Below, one piece after another: positions 51,840 through 52,446 of a stretch of DNA of 52,446 nucleotides. The notes beneath the pieces are model-generated. The model ran no database searches and was not told where the DNA came from. It worked only from the letters and a program-made list of their open reading frames with translations. The position numbers and the translations under genes were made by a program. The stretch's first letter is position 1, and every line of letters begins with the position of its first letter. Origin of the DNA: Opitutus sp. (GTDB taxonomy: Bacteria; Verrucomicrobiota; Verrucomicrobiia; Opitutales; Opitutaceae); contig SIBG01000021.1 of NCBI GenBank assembly GCA_009695305.1, forward strand, positions 1 through 52,446, in the 5' to 3' direction.

Positions 51840-52163
51840 GCGGGCCAACGATGCGGGCCGGAGCGCGGGTGACAAGTGGTGAGATGAGCAACCGGTAATG
51901 CGCCCAGACCAATGCCACGCCATGGCGTGGCATTGAGAAATAGCGGGCGAAATAGGTGCACTGGTAAAAGGTGGTGGATGCGAGCTGGAGATCGCGGGCC
52001 AGGCGGCCGATCGCCCCGCTCGCGGATCGGTCCGGGGTGGAGCGGCTTGGCCCCCAAACGCTGGCTCGAACCCGACCCCGCCTCAGCGCTCCCCCCGCTG
52101 CCCCTTTCGACCGTTTCCTCTTTTGGCATTTTCCGCCCCTCCCTTTTCGCCGCCATCCAAAAC
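51840..52163. other. 324-bp intergenic region between the ABC operon and the IS end
   Basis: No convincing coding sequence on either strand. It holds the perfect palindrome at 51911-51934 and a GC-rich, then pyrimidine-rich stretch (about 52085-52150). I looked for a thiamine or riboflavin riboswitch upstream of the importer and saw no THI-box-like elements. A GGGTTCGAGCC-like stretch on the minus strand near 52067-52077 resembles a tRNA T-loop but has no pairing stem. The promoter of the array must lie here unless it is carried by the IS. Confidence 0.5.
51911..51934. repeat. Perfect 24-bp palindrome
   Basis: AATGCCACGCCA followed by its exact reverse complement with no spacer. It lies 72 bp upstream of the ABC ATPase start. 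It could be an operator for a dimeric regulator or a dispersed palindromic repeat; there is no T run, so it is not a standard terminator. Confidence 0.75.
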
Positions 52164-52197
52164 TGAGTGGGTCCCGAAAACTGGGCCAGGTGGAATG

Positions 52198-52446
52198 TTA
52201 GTCCGCAGCGTTGGTTGATGTGATGACTGCGGTGGTGGTTGGCAATCCCAAGCGGAGGGACGGACCGGCTTGGCGGTCCGGCCCGGAGCTTGGGATGGGT
52301 AAAGATTTTCCCGCGACGAAGCGTTGCGGAGTGAGATAGCCGAGCGAGCTGTGCGGCCGCTCGGCGTTGTATTCGAGCCGGAAGTCCTCGATGACGACGC
52401 GGGCTTCGGTCAGGGTCCAGAGTTGTTCGCGGTTGAGGCATTCGTC
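52198..52446 (-). CDS. IS3-family transposase OrfB, C-terminal fragment (truncated by window)
   Basis: 83 codons from the window edge to TAA at 52198. It starts DECLN, containing the third catalytic acidic residue (Glu) of the DDE integrase core, and continues VVIEDFRLEYNAERPHSSLG then YLTPQRF, the hallmark C-terminus of IS3-family transposases. The following 40 residues (PIPSSGPDRQAGPSLRLGLP and beyond) are unusual: they are encoded by a nested palindrome at 52245-52296 rather than by the normal family tail. Confidence 0.9.
   Translation of the reverse strand, partial: DECLNREQLWTLTEARVVIEDFRLEYNAERPHSSLGYLTPQRFVAGKSLPIPSSGPDRQAGPSLRLGLPTTTAVITSTNAAD
52245..52296. repeat. Nested palindromic element inside the transposase tail
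   Basis: Outer arms ATCCCAAGC (52245-52253) and GCTTGGGAT (52288-52296), inner arms CGGACCG (52261-52267) and CGGTCCG (52274-52280). This 52-bp unit forms a two-tier hairpin and is read in frame as the transposase C-terminal tail. Confidence 0.7.

Larger units (their letters stand above)
52164..52446 (-). mobile_element. IS3-family insertion sequence, 3' end (continues past the window)
   Basis: The left boundary seen here is TGAGTGGGTCCCGAAAACTG at 52164, which reads like an IS3-type terminal inverted repeat (TGA...). It is followed 34 bp later by the stop of a DDE transposase. The other end and any target duplication are beyond the window, so IS subgroup and completeness are unknown. Confidence 0.7.

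Noticed and set aside
52067..52077. A tRNA-like GGGTTCGAGCC stretch on the minus strand
   Set aside because: The flanking bases do not form a T-arm stem and no acceptor or CCA follows.
51840..52163. A thiamine or riboflavin riboswitch upstream of the ABC importer
   Set aside because: The binding protein resembles vitamin-precursor binders, so I looked for THI-box and RFN-like conserved segments on the minus strand and found none.

Overview
The window is high-GC chromosomal DNA that most resembles a member of the Verrucomicrobiota, probably Opitutaceae-like. That is an inference from gene content: a paired planctomycete-type cytochrome (PSD1/DUF1549-DUF1553) and DUF1501 protein, a CHRD-domain surface protein with a C-terminal module typical of this phylum, a GxxExxY cassette framed by purine-rich repeats, and a eukaryote-like Rsm22/METTL25 methyltransferase pair. 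Nearly all of the window is ordinary, densely coded chromosome. Mobile DNA sits at both ends: an integrase with a tRNA-derived attachment site on the left, and an IS3-family insertion sequence on the right.

Layout from left to right. 1-1235: tyrosine integrase running off the left edge, and a bare tRNA 3' end that marks the boundary of an integrated element. 1284-2945: recN. 2998-7177 (minus): a cytochrome c maturation operon (lipoprotein, resB, ccsA) interrupted precisely between resB and ccsA by a GxxExxY gene with inverted-repeat ends. 7389-8789: secreted CHRD protein and terminator. 8877-13736 (plus): a pyroglutamate (5-oxoproline) locus, pxpB-pxpC-[MITE-like element]-pxpA-DUF969-DUF979-pcp. 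13782-15476 (minus): PAS/PAS/PP2C phosphatase. 15588-16691 (minus): ychF. Next come two small exported proteins (16881-17756), then xseB-dxs (minus) and a divergent M48 protease. Two exported endonuclease/exonuclease/phosphatase proteins face each other at 21415-23135.

24234-27827 (plus) is a chain of four genes each overlapping the next by ATGA: hemW, an exported SAM hydrolase-like protein, a lipoprotein resembling the SecD P1 head, and an M23 peptidase. A TPR protein and a Fur-family regulator lacking the usual sensory histidines follow, with priA divergent from fur. 31101-35654 (minus) holds a TonB-dependent receptor, a periplasmic adaptor and a MacB-type permease without an ATPase domain. 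A DUF6807 remnant, mpl and a frameshifted hybrid histidine kinase follow.

39754-43615 (minus) has a translation flavour: a METTL25-like and an Rsm22-like methyltransferase, an unannotated 32-residue basic protein with its own terminator, and rimO. 43706-51839 (minus) is a tightly spaced six-gene array: an ABC importer of the nitrate/sulfonate/thiamine-precursor class (ATPase, permease, binding protein), PSD1 cytochrome, DUF1501 and a lipase-maturation-factor-like membrane protein. The right edge has a 24-bp perfect palindrome and the C-terminal end of an IS3 transposase whose tail is encoded by a nested palindromic element.

The most coherent metabolic unit is the pyroglutamate locus, which combines release, putative uptake and ring opening. 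I found no CRISPR array, rRNA, complete tRNA or recognisable riboswitch. Product calls rest on motif recognition by eye; no database search was possible.
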